Source: CAZSWR01 sp964610885
GTDB lineage: Bacteria; Bacteroidota; Ignavibacteria; Kapaibacteriales; UBA2268
Reading direction: 5' to 3'
Assembly: GCA_964610885.1 (NCBI GenBank)
Contig: CAZSWR010000003.1
Span: 34,799-98,798, forward strand
Length of the DNA: 64,000 nucleotides
This document shows, in pieces, positions 17,541-27,191 of this stretch (its first letter is position 1; each line of letters starts with the position of its first letter). The notes under the pieces are model-generated. The model did no database searches. It was not told the origin of the DNA and saw only the letters and a list, made by a program, of their open reading frames with translations. The translations under genes and the position numbers were made by a program.

Positions 17541-19388
17541 ATGAGCGAAAAAACAAGTTTCGAATTCAGAGCAGAAATGAAACAATTGCTTAACCTGATC
17601 ATCCATTCGCTTTATACGCACCCCGAGGTGTTCCTTCGCGAATTGGTTTCCAACTCTTCCGATGCGCTAAACAAAGTCCGATTCCGCCGGCTGACCGACC
17701 CGAACATCGCCGACCCCGAGCTTGAGCTTAACATTAAAATTACTGCCGACAAAGAGCAGGGCATCTTCGCAATCGAAGACTCCGGCTGCGGCATGACTCG
17801 CGAGGACTTGGTGAACCAAATCGGGACTATCGCGCAGAGCGGTACGCTACAATTCCTCTCGAAGCTGAAAGAAGAACAAAAATCACTGGACGGCAACCTT
17901 ATCGGCCAGTTCGGCGTCGGGTTCTACTCCGTCTTCATGGTTACCGACGAGGTTACAATCGAAACCAGGGCGGCAGACCCGGACTCGAAGTCCTGGCGGT
18001 GGAATTCGCGCGGCGAGGACAGCTTCACCATCGAGGAAATCGATGCGCGCCCCCGCGGCACTCGCATTTCGTTCAAGCTCAAGGACGAATACCAAGAGTT
18101 CTACGAAGACTATCGCATCAAAAGCACGATCAAGAAATACTCCAATTTCGTCGATTTCCCGGTTTTCGTGGGCGGAGAGGAAGTCAATAAAGTTACGGCA
18201 CTATGGCACCGCAAGAAAGAGGACATCACGGACGAAGAGCTGAACGAGTTCTATAAATTCCTTACGAACGATTTTTCCGAACCGATGGGCCACGTGCAGC
18301 TGAACATCGAGGGGAACCTCAATTTCAAAGGCCTGCTTTTTATCCCGAAATCCGCACCGCCGATGATGTTCCGCGAATCGCACGAAAAGACATTGCACCT
18401 GTACTCGAACAAGGTTTTCATCCAAGACGACGCCAAAGAACTGCTGCCGGACTACTTGAAATTCGTCAAAGGCGTGGTCGATACCGAAGATCTTCCGCTG
18501 AACGTCTCGCGCGAGGTAACGCAGAATTCGCCCCTCATGGGCAAAATCAGGAACGTGGTTACCGGGAAAATCCTTTCGCTGCTCGAGGAATGGGCCGCGA
18601 ATGACGCCGAAAAGTATAATACATTTTTCACAAATTTCGGCACTATGTTCAAAATCGGTATAAATTCGGATTTCACGCACAAACAACGCATTCTCGAGTT
18701 GCTCCGGTTCGAAAGCTCGCGCACCGAACCCGGCAAATACACATCGCTGAAGGACTACGTCTCGCTCATGCAACCCGAGCAGAAGGAAATATACTACATC
18801 CTGGGCGACAGCCGCGAGAAGTTGGAACGCAATCCCAACCTGGAATACTTCAAAAAGCAGAATATCGAAGTAATCTTCCTGACCGACCCTGTGGACGTCT
18901 TCACGATTCCTTACGTCCACGAATACGAAGGCAAACAACTGAAGTCCATCGACAAATCGGATATCGACATCCCGAAGGACAGCGCACCCACGGACAGCTT
19001 GGCGCCGGAGATGTCTCGGTCGATCATCGATGCATTCAAGTCCGCACTGGGCGACCGAGTGGAGGACGTGGTCGAATCGCAACGTTTGGTCAGTTCGCCG
19101 GTTACGCTCGTCGGCTCGAAGAACGCACCGGACGCGCAGATGGAAAAAATGATGCAAATACTCGACAAGGACTTCACGGCATCGAAGAAAGTCCTCGAGG
19201 TCAACATGGGCCACGAAATTATCAAGAGCTTAGCAAAAATATCACTTTCGGATCCGTCGGATCCAAGGATTGGCCGCTCGGCGCTCCAGCTTTTCGAAAG
19301 CGCATTGCTTCTGGACGGGCAGCTGCGCTCGCCATCGGATTTCGTCAGCCGAATGAATGAAATTCTGGCCGACGAGCTGAAGAAATAG
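17541..19388 (+). CDS. htpG: Chaperone HtpG (Hsp90 family)
   Basis: A cytosolic ATP-dependent chaperone that acts on late folding intermediates. At 615 residues it is full length. The GHKL ATPase domain shows 'FLRELVSNSSDALNKVRF' (catalytic Glu and Asn), 'IEDSGCGMTREDLVNQIGTI' (the DxGxG-type box, partial) and 'GQFGVGFYSVFMV'. The middle domain has 'KVFIQDDAKELLPDYLKFVKG' (shown in part) and 'LPLNVSREVTQ'. The C-terminal dimerisation domain ends 'SRMNEILADELKK'. Start is ATG 17541, giving the standard 'MSEKTSFEFRAEMKQLLNL'. There is no CIRCE or other heat-shock operator that I can identify. A large open frame on the other strand is a shadow. Confidence 0.98.
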   Translation: MSEKTSFEFRAEMKQLLNLIIHSLYTHPEVFLRELVSNSSDALNKVRFRRLTDPNIADPELELNIKITADKEQGIFAIEDSGCGMTREDLVNQIGTIAQSGTLQFLSKLKEEQKSLDGNLIGQFGVGFYSVFMVTDEVTIETRAADPDSKSWRWNSRGEDSFTIEEIDARPRGTRISFKLKDEYQEFYEDYRIKSTIKKYSNFVDFPVFVGGEEVNKVTALWHRKKEDITDEELNEFYKFLTNDFSEPMGHVQLNIEGNLNFKGLLFIPKSAPPMMFRESHEKTLHLYSNKVFIQDDAKELLPDYLKFVKGVVDTEDLPLNVSREVTQNSPLMGKIRNVVTGKILSLLEEWAANDAEKYNTFFTNFGTMFKIGINSDFTHKQRILELLRFESSRTEPGKYTSLKDYVSLMQPEQKEIYYILGDSREKLERNPNLEYFKKQNIEVIFLTDPVDVFTIPYVHEYEGKQLKSIDKSDIDIPKDSAPTDSLAPEMSRSIIDAFKSALGDRVEDVVESQRLVSSPVTLVGSKNAPDAQMEKMMQILDKDFTASKKVLEVNMGHEIIKSLAKISLSDPSDPRIGRSALQLFESALLLDGQLRSPSDFVSRMNEILADELKK

Positions 19389-19404
19389 TATAATGGCGTG
19401 TTTG

Positions 19405-19740
19405 GAACCCGCCCTTTGATGTGATGATGTGCTGATGTGATGATGTGCTGATGTGATGATGTGCTGATGTGATGATGTGATGATGTGATGATGTGATGAT
19501 TGACTCTCGTATAGGAAAATGTTGTAGGGGCACGGTATGACATGCCTCTACTCAATGCAGAGTATTTGAAATAACCGAATTATATTGAATTCACATGAAT
19601 ATCTAATATTGTTCTATATGAATCATATTCTCGGGCGGGTTTGGAACCCGCCCCTACATTCTTTTCACATTATTCAATCAAACCAATCACAGAAATCACA
19701 CGAATCACAGTTCAGACAAACAACTCATCAGCCAATCATC
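19405..19740. repeat. Composite repeat region (family H) with a TGATG-rich microsatellite
   Basis: A short tandem array of GATGTGATGATGTGCT-type units runs from about 19416 to 19500. It is followed by 'TGTAGGGGCACGG', then a palindrome 'GGGCGGGTTTGGAACCCGCCC' near 19634-19656 and several AATCACA words. The same parts recur at 37893-38130, 44315-44530, 56075-56200 and 56500-56660. No gene is seen between htpG and 19748. Confidence 0.65.
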
Positions 19741-19747
19741 ACGTGAA

Positions 19748-20998
19748 TTATCTCTTGGGTTGTATGTTGAGCATTTTGGGGCGCATGATCGCCTTTTCTA
19801 CTGATTTGCCGTATGCCTTCGGGGCCAGGTATTTGCCTTTTTCTGATTGTGGCTTCTCGGATTCGACGACGATTCTGTTCTGCTCGGCCCAAGCGTCGCG
19901 CCTCGTGCCCGTTACCTGCCAGGATACCTTCTGGCCTGGTTTGCCGCCGGAAATTGTGAAGCGGTTGTTTGCGATTTCCTCGGCCACATAGACAGGCGCC
20001 CACGCGCCAATAGAAGTGAGTTGGTAGCGATAGTCCTTGTTCAAAGCGGCGAACCAATCGGGCAGTACAACAGTTGCCGAACCGTCGTCGCCGAGCACTG
20101 CGATGCCGTCGTAGAGGTTTTTCATGTCGGGCGATTCGACAAATGAGTGCGCAAGGTATTTGTTTTCGGGGTCCAGAGGATGGTCGATCTTGAAGCTGCC
20201 GCCCAATTTCTCCAAGGTACCAGTTACCACCACGCGGCCCTCGAAATAGGCTGCTTTGTCCGCTCCGCCGATGAATCCCCAGTTGCCATTGATGTGTTCT
20301 CCGCCCACGGCATAGTTGTCGTTGCCGAGGTAGCCGAAAGTGGGTGCTGTCGGGATACTGTCTCCGTAGATACCGACCACGCCGGCTGTCGTTGTGCCCA
20401 AGTATCCTTTGAAGCCCGGATATTCGCCATTGGTGCCTGTTGCGCCGGCATCGTAGGCCCCCAGGGTTCCGGAATTGCCCGCAAAGGACGAACCAAAAAC
20501 ACCGACGTCGAATCCGCCGAGCACTCCTGTATTGCCCATCGATTTGCCTGTGATGGCGTCGCCTTCGATTAGGTTTTTAATTTGGAACACTGTCGATGGA
20601 GTGGCCGCCGAATCCGCATACGGTAGCGAAATTGATTGCGACATTATCGCCGAGGGGACGGACGAAAGAGCTATGCGCGGATAGATAATGAAATCAGTTG
20701 AGTTCTCCACCTCGAGGTACAACTGTTGGGAGAAATTGACGAATGAAAGCGGAGTAATGCGGCCCAATATGCTGCTAATCAGTCCATCTTCGATATATGC
20801 ACTTTGGTTTTCGACCCAAAGCGGAGTGCCGCCGGTTTCGGTGGAAAACAGCCTGTAGATAATACTTTTGTTCCCCACGAGTGGCGCGCCGGACTGGAGC
20901 GTGAACTTCCCTTGGAAATTAATAGTTTGGGGCGCACCGGCTCTCGCTGCAACGAAGCAAAGCACAAACAACAAAAGTACAAGTATCTTTTTCATCAT
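19748..20998 (-). CDS. Exported protein with tail-fibre-like central region, function unknown
   Basis: About 416 residues from ATG 20998 (or 20995); the GGAG just upstream supports this start over TTG 21007. A signal peptide (MKKILVLLLFVLCFVAARAG) leads into 'TINFQGKFTLQSGAPLVG', a strand pattern seen in many FCB exported proteins. A glycine-rich central part follows ('GVLGGFDVGVFGSSFAG', 'GYLGTTTAGVVGIYG'), like a repeated phage tail-fibre or collagen-like beta-helix. The C-terminal third ('SFKIDHPLDPENKYLAHSF', 'SATVVLPDWFAALN', 'YRYQLTSIGAWAPVYVA', 'KVSWQVTGTRRDAWAE') is a conserved block at the end of such proteins. No type IX tail is obvious. Role unknown; surface location inferred. Confidence 0.75.
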   Translation of the reverse strand: MMKKILVLLLFVLCFVAARAGAPQTINFQGKFTLQSGAPLVGNKSIIYRLFSTETGGTPLWVENQSAYIEDGLISSILGRITPLSFVNFSQQLYLEVENSTDFIIYPRIALSSVPSAIMSQSISLPYADSAATPSTVFQIKNLIEGDAITGKSMGNTGVLGGFDVGVFGSSFAGNSGTLGAYDAGATGTNGEYPGFKGYLGTTTAGVVGIYGDSIPTAPTFGYLGNDNYAVGGEHINGNWGFIGGADKAAYFEGRVVVTGTLEKLGGSFKIDHPLDPENKYLAHSFVESPDMKNLYDGIAVLGDDGSATVVLPDWFAALNKDYRYQLTSIGAWAPVYVAEEIANNRFTISGGKPGQKVSWQVTGTRRDAWAEQNRIVVESEKPQSEKGKYLAPKAYGKSVEKAIMRPKMLNIQPKR

Positions 20999-21084
20999 TG
21001 TCTCCAAAAAGTTATCAATACAACAAGAACGACGAACCCGCCTGGGAGGTTTCGTTTTTTTGATTCAAATATATATAAATAGGT

Positions 21085-22602
21085 TTATTCCGGTTTACTA
21101 ATTATTACTTCGACGCGCCGATTTTTTTCATCGTCGCCCTCGGTTTGGATGCGTTTGCCGTACCAAAGAACTTCAATTTTTGCCAAGGGCAGGATTTTTT
21201 GAATGTACCGAGACACTTTCCTTGCTCTCTCCTCGGAGAGCTTTTCGTTGAATTCGTCTGTACCGGACGAATCAGCATACCCGCGCACTGTGATTTTGCA
21301 TTCGATGCAATCGGCTTTCTTCATGCCTTCGGTAAGGGCCGCCGCGGTTGCTGCCGAAATCTCGGACGAGGCGAAATCGAAATACACAGTCGCGGCAATC
21401 GCCGATTTAGAAATTGTTCGCGACAGTTTCAGTTTGTAGTCAATGTATTGAGTGCGGGCGATTCCTTCGGTATTGATCGAAAATTCTTTCGGATCGAATC
21501 CCGGGACGAGCGCGCGGATGTGGGCCGTCTCTCCGGCGGGCAGCACGAAGTAGAATTCCTTATTGCCCGACGAGGAGAGGAAGCGGTCGAAACCACGTTT
21601 CTGTTTGTAGCTGGCGGTGAATTCCACTTTGCTGCGCAGTTCGGTGGGAGCGCCGGCGGAATCCGCCTCGATCGAGCCGCGAAGCACGACGTAGGGCAGC
21701 GGTTGAAGCTCGGCCGGAAGAGCCACGCGGTAGAATCCGGAACGTTTCTCCGTTGTATCGTAGGAGTTGATTATTGCCGTGTCGCCAAGCGGAAACAGGC
21801 AAATCCCATTGTCATTCTCTATTGAATTGATTGGGCCGAACGAAACCGGCTCGGTCCAATTGAGCCACGTGTCGTCCGTGCGGCGGGACATGTACAAATC
21901 GAATTTCCCCGAGCCGCCGGGCCTTTCGGACGAAAAATAGAGAGTGCGGCCGTCCGGGGCGATGTACGGAGAGCCTTCGGCTTGCGGGCTGTTTATACGG
22001 CTGCCGAGGTTCTTCGGGGCCGACCAAATGCCCTTCGATTCGTCCAATTGCGAGAAATACAGGTCGTGGCCGCCCAAGGTAGAATCGCCTTTGAAGCAGA
22101 GAATCAGCGTCCGCATGTCCGGCGACAGGGTGGCATAGAACGAATTCGAATAGTTCCTGTAGCTTTCGATCAAGAGCGGGACAGCGTTCTGAAATTTGAA
22201 ATTCTGGATTTCGGCGATCGAATACCCATCGATTTTGCGGTTGGTAACGGAATCGTATATGCCGTAGATAAGCGCATGGCTCATGTCCGGCGAAAGCGAA
22301 AAAACGACGTCGGAGAACCGGGTGTTGTCGCCCGGCGCCATGCGGTATGGATACGACCAGATCGAATCGAAGCTGCGGATCGAGTACCAAATATCGTCTT
22401 CGTCTTTGGTGCCGCCCACGTTTTCGATGCTCCATTTCCTGTCGAAATATAGCACTTTGCCATCGATCGAAAGCACGGGCACGATGGCCGGCTGGTAACT
22501 ATTGACTGATTGCGGAAGGCGCTGCTTTTCGGCAAGTGTCGGGCAGGCGCACGCCGCCATGATGGCAATAGTTATGCAGAGCGTTAGAATGTTCTTTTTC
22601 AT
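21085..22602 (-). CDS. PD40-repeat OmpA-family outer membrane protein
   Basis: About 505 residues from ATG 22602; upstream codons to 22629 are not signal-like. A signal peptide (MKKNILTLCITIAIMAACAC) may end in a lipobox (Cys at 18 or 20). The next ~270 residues hold PD40/WD40-like beta-propeller blades ('VLYFDRKWS', 'SPDMSHALIYG', 'GSPYIAPDGRTLYFSSERPGG', the last given in part). A carboxypeptidase-regulatory-like strand region follows, then a C-terminal OmpA domain: 'TVYFDFASSEIS', 'ITVRGYADSSGTDEFNEKLS', 'ERARKVSRYIQ' and 'NRRVEVIIS'. The OmpA part binds peptidoglycan. Similar PD40-OmpA proteins occur with type IX secretion genes, but no core secretion gene is nearby. Confidence 0.87.
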   Translation of the reverse strand: MKKNILTLCITIAIMAACACPTLAEKQRLPQSVNSYQPAIVPVLSIDGKVLYFDRKWSIENVGGTKDEDDIWYSIRSFDSIWSYPYRMAPGDNTRFSDVVFSLSPDMSHALIYGIYDSVTNRKIDGYSIAEIQNFKFQNAVPLLIESYRNYSNSFYATLSPDMRTLILCFKGDSTLGGHDLYFSQLDESKGIWSAPKNLGSRINSPQAEGSPYIAPDGRTLYFSSERPGGSGKFDLYMSRRTDDTWLNWTEPVSFGPINSIENDNGICLFPLGDTAIINSYDTTEKRSGFYRVALPAELQPLPYVVLRGSIEADSAGAPTELRSKVEFTASYKQKRGFDRFLSSSGNKEFYFVLPAGETAHIRALVPGFDPKEFSINTEGIARTQYIDYKLKLSRTISKSAIAATVYFDFASSEISAATAAALTEGMKKADCIECKITVRGYADSSGTDEFNEKLSEERARKVSRYIQKILPLAKIEVLWYGKRIQTEGDDEKNRRVEVIISKPE

Positions 22603-22725
22603 ACAAGGGCAAAATTCCAATTTCAACATGACTGCAATTTAACAGTTCAAGACGAAAAAAAAGAATTTTTGTTCTGTGCGGCGGTGCGATAATTGCGTTT
22701 TGTTTGATTGGCGAGGGAAAACGAA

Positions 22726-22857
22726 GGGACTGTCTCAAATGTGTCATTCTGAACGTAGTGAAGAATCCATGCCATTCATAAGTACTTGCTAATAATGGAT
22801 GTTTCACTTCGCTCAACATGACAATAAAACAGTTTTTCGGGCTTTTGAGACAGCCCC
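22726..22857 (+). repeat. 132-bp inverted-repeat element, family C, copy 1
   Basis: Left end GGGACTGTCTCAAA and right end TTTTGAGACAGCCCC; the inside contains CATTCTGAACGTAGTGAAGA and the opposed TTTCACTTCGCTCAACATGA. Further copies are at 52412-52542 (opposite orientation) and 63785-63917 (same orientation). It ends exactly at the stop of the next gene. Confidence 0.8.
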
Positions 22858-25014
22858 CTACTCTACCATAAATTTTCCGACGGCCACTGTCCGGCCGCCA
22901 ACGCTTGCGCGGGCAAAGTACGCACCCTTCGCGAAGGCGCTGCAATCGATGCTGATTTCGGCTGTGGCTGTGGATTTCTGGAACGCGGCCACGTAACACC
23001 GCTCGCCGAGAGATGAGGATACTTCGACAGTACCGCTTCCAACTTCATCGCCACCGATAGTGAGGATTGTTTGCGCGTGGGCCGGATTCGGCACGGCCAC
23101 GATCGAATTCATCGGCGGGACGGATCCGTCGCCCTCGGCCGGCGTGAAGTTCCAATCGGGCGCCCATTCGGCCAGGTCGGAGCGATAGGTCATTGCAAGC
23201 AAGTATTTGCCCGACGGAGAAATAATGACTTTGCATATCGGAGTGCCGAACAGGTCATTGTAAACGAACTGGGTGCGGCCCGACTCGGCGTCCAGGGTTG
23301 CTATTTCGCCCATCGAAGATGAATACACAATGTGTTTCCCGTCCGGCGTGTAGTTCAGAGTGAACGGAGCGACCCATTTGAGTTTAAAAGTCTTAAGGAC
23401 GGAACCGTCCGCGGTGGAAAAAATGCGCAGAGTGTCTGTGGAGTCCGCAATGGCAATGCTGCGGCTGTCCGGCGCGAAGGCGGCCGAGCCATAGCCAATA
23501 TAGGCATTGTTGAATCCAAGGGCATCAAACACTTTCCCGCCTGTCCGTGTGTTGTATATGCTGTATCCCGCGTATGGTTCTTTCCAATCGATTAAATAGT
23601 TTTTGATGGCGAGGCAAGTATTGCCGTCGGGCGAGAGCTTCACAATCCCGGCGGGGCAATCGAAGGACGCGCCAACTTCTTTCGTGCGCAGGTCCACCAC
23701 GAAGGCTTTGCCTGAAGTGTCCTGTACGACTACACTTGTAACGTCTTGATTGGAGCAAGCACGACTCGCACCCAATTTAGGAATAGGAATTGAATCCAAT
23801 AATGCCTCTTCGCCCAAAGTTCGTTTCTCAATCCTGCCTGCGCGGACGTACCACACGCTCTCGAGGGATGGGTCTAGAGTAAACCGAGGACCTATGAATG
23901 GGTATTCATTCAAATTATAAGAATACGAACCGGCATAATTTTCATTTTCAATTTTATTGCCAAAAGAAGAGGCCCAATAATGCAATGGGCCAACAGAAAT
24001 TGAAACACCGGCAATTACTTCTTCGTTTTGCGAATATCGCAATGGAAAAGCATAGTAATTATTGAGGGAATATAGTGTGTCCCCATTGAAATTGAAACCA
24101 AATAAACTGAAGTCATCAAAGTACAAAAACTTGTCACCCGACCTAAACATCTGGCCATAGAATGGCTTGTTGTGGCGAGTGAATGGCTTATCAGGTTCCA
24201 TATAGAATAGAGTATCGCCTGTTTGAAAAATCAGTGCGTTATTCGCCTTGTCGAATAGATATGCACCGCCATGGAGAAACAAGCTGTCCTCCCAACGGCA
24301 CAACTCGGCTCCGTTATCGGAACTGTGCTTAATAAAAAACACACTGTCCGCCGTGAAGAAGCATTTCCCATCTTGGGAAAAGCCTCTGAAACTCGAATTG
24401 TCGTGGAATCGAGTAAAAAGCGAATCGCCCGTTTTCATGTCGTAGTAAACGTCGAAATACGTATAGGCAACTCGCAGGCGTGACCGATCCTTGGATGCTG
24501 AAGCGCCCTGCACTTCGTCCCAAGCCTCTTGGGTGGGGAAGCTGAAGGTGGCCAATCGCTCTTTGTTCTCGAGGTCGTAGCATTTCAGCACGCGCTTATC
24601 AAGGCTGTAGAGCGCTTTGATGGGCTTAGAATCGTAGAGGTATTGGCAAAAGGATGAGCCTACCGGGAATGTGTCGGGGATGGCCAAAGTGCTCATAACA
24701 TTGCCGTGCTTGTCCTTTTTCTCCACGCTTCGCACTCCATCCATGAAGTATTCGGTGATGAAAGTCGAATCCGATTCGTCGAACAAAAGGGATAATTGCA
24801 CAGTGTCGCTTATCAATACGGGAAACCCATTTGCCTTGTTTAGGACAATTGCATGGGATGCATTATTATGAAAAACGAAGCAATTGTATTGAATTGAGTT
24901 CTGAAAACTATCATCATTATTGAAGAAGTTAATGAACTTCAGGTATGGGTTTGTCTTGGCAAAGCAAGTAGCCGAAATAGCGAGCAGAATCAAAGGGAGG
25001 AATGTTTTTTTCAT
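22858..25014 (-). CDS. Exported WD40-like repeat protein with type IX sorting tail
   Basis: 718 residues from ATG 25014, chosen because GGAAG lies 6-7 bases upstream and a signal peptide follows (MKKTFLPLILLAISATCFAK). The body is beta-propeller-like, with repeated blades such as 'LSPDGNTCLAIKNYLIDW', 'FAPDSRSIAIADSTDTLRIF', 'YTPDGKHIVYSSSMGEIAT' and 'ISPSGKYLLAMTY'. The last ~75 residues are a Por-type sorting domain ('VAVPNPAHAQTILTIGG' to 'RTVAVGKFMVE'). It is probably exported across the outer membrane. It lies in a cluster of exported proteins, but spacing and a family C repeat argue against one transcript. Ligand or substrate unknown. Confidence 0.87.
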   Translation of the reverse strand: MKKTFLPLILLAISATCFAKTNPYLKFINFFNNDDSFQNSIQYNCFVFHNNASHAIVLNKANGFPVLISDTVQLSLLFDESDSTFITEYFMDGVRSVEKKDKHGNVMSTLAIPDTFPVGSSFCQYLYDSKPIKALYSLDKRVLKCYDLENKERLATFSFPTQEAWDEVQGASASKDRSRLRVAYTYFDVYYDMKTGDSLFTRFHDNSSFRGFSQDGKCFFTADSVFFIKHSSDNGAELCRWEDSLFLHGGAYLFDKANNALIFQTGDTLFYMEPDKPFTRHNKPFYGQMFRSGDKFLYFDDFSLFGFNFNGDTLYSLNNYYAFPLRYSQNEEVIAGVSISVGPLHYWASSFGNKIENENYAGSYSYNLNEYPFIGPRFTLDPSLESVWYVRAGRIEKRTLGEEALLDSIPIPKLGASRACSNQDVTSVVVQDTSGKAFVVDLRTKEVGASFDCPAGIVKLSPDGNTCLAIKNYLIDWKEPYAGYSIYNTRTGGKVFDALGFNNAYIGYGSAAFAPDSRSIAIADSTDTLRIFSTADGSVLKTFKLKWVAPFTLNYTPDGKHIVYSSSMGEIATLDAESGRTQFVYNDLFGTPICKVIISPSGKYLLAMTYRSDLAEWAPDWNFTPAEGDGSVPPMNSIVAVPNPAHAQTILTIGGDEVGSGTVEVSSSLGERCYVAAFQKSTATAEISIDCSAFAKGAYFARASVGGRTVAVGKFMVE

Positions 25015-25070
25015 AATAACTTCCAATCTAAACGGGGCTGTTGGAATTACTCCAACAACCCCATTGATAA

Positions 25071-26446
25071 TTATTTAACAACAGTGAAAGAACCTGTTAG
25101 GAATGAATAGTTCGGAGATACTCCCAATCTAATTCTATAAGTATAGACTCCATTGGGTAATTCAGAGATATTCGCGTTTTAAGTACTGTTTAATGAAGAA
25201 ATGCTGAAAGAATTTGAAATTAAAAGCACATTATATGTATTGTAAATTTCTAGAACACACGTACCTTCGTACGATGAAAAGATGTTGAAATTAATTGTTT
25301 CTGATGCTGGATTTGGTGAGATACGAACAGTATTTGCATTAAGAGTTGTTGAATCCTGAGGGATAGGATTCGGATTATTTCCACCACTAGCGGCCTCCAT
25401 TGCCGAAAGTGTTGTGACTTCTCTTGTTAAAGTTCCGGCGTTATAAATAATTCCACCTGTTGTTGGTGAGATAATATCATGATAATGGGGTGGTTCATTA
25501 AAGTCTATGGTCATAGGATTATCTGTTGTGCCATTGCCAACGTACATTGGTGCTTCAGAATCGGCCACTGGGCCACAGGCCATATCAAGGCATTGTTCCT
25601 GACAGGGCCTGTTATCACTTGAAATAGCAATATCATCTTGTAAAGTAAATGCACTTCTACTTTTGTTTAATTGTTTTCTAACTTTAATTCTGTGTTTACA
25701 ACATTTTAGCCAACAACTCTGTATATTTGATGTTATCATTCCATCGCTGACATCGTTGTATCTTTCGGTAATCGTATTGTTATCATTATCCAACCTTTGA
25801 TAAAAATAATATGTCAGTCTCAAATCATTTGAAGAATTGTATCCGACACAGCTAGGTGTAGCAATTTCATAACTATAAGTAGCACCAATATTCCAAGGAT
25901 AACGAATAAAAGAATATGCTGACAAAGTAAGCAAATCAACAGCCCTTCTAATATTAAATCTAATCGAAGACATATCTTGAAGAAATCTCTGTGCACAAAT
26001 ATCGCAATTAGATTTTGTGCCATGTGATCCGTTCTGATTTAGATAATATAGATCAAATTCTAAAAATTAACTTCAATAACAACTTCATTCGCATGTTTCC
26101 TTTCTCTAATCCACAATTTTGCAAGGACAACACAATTGTTATCTATTTCATTACCTGAATAAGAACCATCTGATGTAGTTGGATTTACAGCATGATATTG
26201 AAAACCAATAGGATGCCACGGGCCGTAACGACAGTTAGTATCCTCGACAAAACAATTTGGACCTACTACAATATAGTCTTCGATATAAGGTCTCATTCTT
26301 TCATTATCTAGAACTTCCTCAACATAATCAAATGTCCCTGGGAATAACCCTGTAGGCGGGAATGTTACTACTTGAGCTTCTGCAACTACGTTTGCAGCGA
26401 AGAGAACGAAAAGCACTGCGAGTGCGGATTTGATAGTCATTTTCAT
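25071..26446 (-). pseudogene. Type IX-sorted exported protein, broken by a frameshift and a stop codon
   Basis: The parts join into one ~458-residue protein. ATG 26446 begins a signal peptide (MKMTIKSALAVLFVLFAANV) and ~128 residues that stop at TAG 26060-26062. That stop lies in an A-run (26062-26066 on the plus strand); one extra base there joins '..EVNF' to 'LEFDLYYLNQNGSHGTKSNC' in the next frame. This continues through 'IRRAVDLLTLSAYSF' and a sorting-domain start ('ISPNPASETINFNIF') to TAA at 25179-25181. The same frame then carries on past that stop for 36 residues ('NANISELPNGVYTYRIRLG' to 'FTVVK') before a true end at 25071-25073. Two lesions argue for real decay, although the homopolymer lesion could be a sequencing error. 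A candidate -7 box (TATTTTTG on the minus strand, 26473-26480) precedes it. Confidence 0.75.
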
Positions 26447-26506
26447 GTAATTTTCTTTTTTCATTTGTGTTACAAAAATAAATAATTTTTTCACACAAGC
26501 ATTGAC

Positions 26507-26514
26507 TATATTTG
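26507..26514 (+). promoter_or_regulatory. Candidate Bacteroidota -7 box for a small RNA
   Basis: TATATTTG matches TAnnTTTG, with TTGAC directly before it. Transcription would start near 26520, just before a structured region that ends in a terminator. No good -33 TTTG is seen. Confidence 0.35.
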
Positions 26515-26518
26515 CAAT

Positions 26519-26613
26519 GCCTGCAAGGGCGAACAAGTGCGGCAGAAATGCCGTGCGAAGGGGTATCCGAAACAAAAGTCTTCGAAAACTATTCGGATAC
26601 TCTTTTTTATATT
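26519..26613 (+). ncRNA. Candidate small structured RNA, unknown family
   Basis: Between two minus-strand genes, a ~95-base plus-strand stretch contains a GNRA-capped hairpin (GTGCGGCA-GAAA-TGCCGTGC, 26536-26555) and then GTATCCGAA paired with TTCGGATAC, followed by TCTTTTTT (terminator, about 26563-26607). A promoter-like TATATTTG lies just upstream. I do not recognise it as SRP RNA, 6S, tmRNA or a riboswitch. It could also be the leader of an unrecognised small gene. Confidence 0.4.
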
Positions 26614-26619
26614 CATGTC

Positions 26620-27191
26620 ATAGCAATTTCCTTTCTATTCCTTTCGTAAAATCATTTTATACAAATCTACAAAACAATCCCGAATAAAACAAATAGAAAA
26701 ATTATATCAACTATTATATTTATCATATACTTATGAATACAGCAAACGGCGGCGGTGGCCAGTTTTGGTTCGTGGCTTCGGGGGTCAGGCTCTCGCTTCT
26801 GGATAAGCCCATCGGCAAAACACTTTTTCGTGAATTGCATTCATTGATATTAGTACAACAATCGAGATTGCATTTTGATTCATCTTTTTGAAAATATTTT
26901 TTTCGTCGTTTATTATCAACGACTTACGCCTGCGGGAAATTACCCAATAAGCTACTAATTTGAGGTAGTATTAATATTTATATGGTTCAATTGCGGATTG
27001 AATAGGTTGGGTCAGATTCCAAACCCGACCAAAGGGGATATAATAGAGTTATCTATTGAAAAAGTTGATTCTGATCGGTTGCACTTCGAGTTTCATAAGA
27101 CATGTAATATATTGACACAAGAGGAGATTCCTCATTCGCGTGAACGACAGAAACACCCGAATTCAAATAGTAAATGATACTATTGAAACAT
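26620..27191. other. Gap upstream of fbp end, no clear gene
   Basis: AT-rich except for a GC-rich stretch at 26745-26830. A 52-codon plus-strand frame opens there at ATG 26733 (MNTANGGGGQFWFVASG), without a ribosome binding site or recognisable product. Nothing else is supported. Confidence 0.4.

Noticed and set aside
19416..19500. CRISPR-like array of short repeats
   Set aside because: The units are ~15 bases, contiguous and without unique spacers, so this is a microsatellite; no cas genes are present.
25820..26023. 67-codon hydrophobic minus frame
   Set aside because: It is the wrong frame of the pseudogene at 25071-26446; the true frame there encodes the continuation of the exported protein.
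26519..26613. SRP (4.5S) RNA
   Set aside because: The size is right, but the conserved GGTCAGGTCCGGAAGGAAGCAG-type core (or any close form) is absent, so only an unknown small RNA is proposed.
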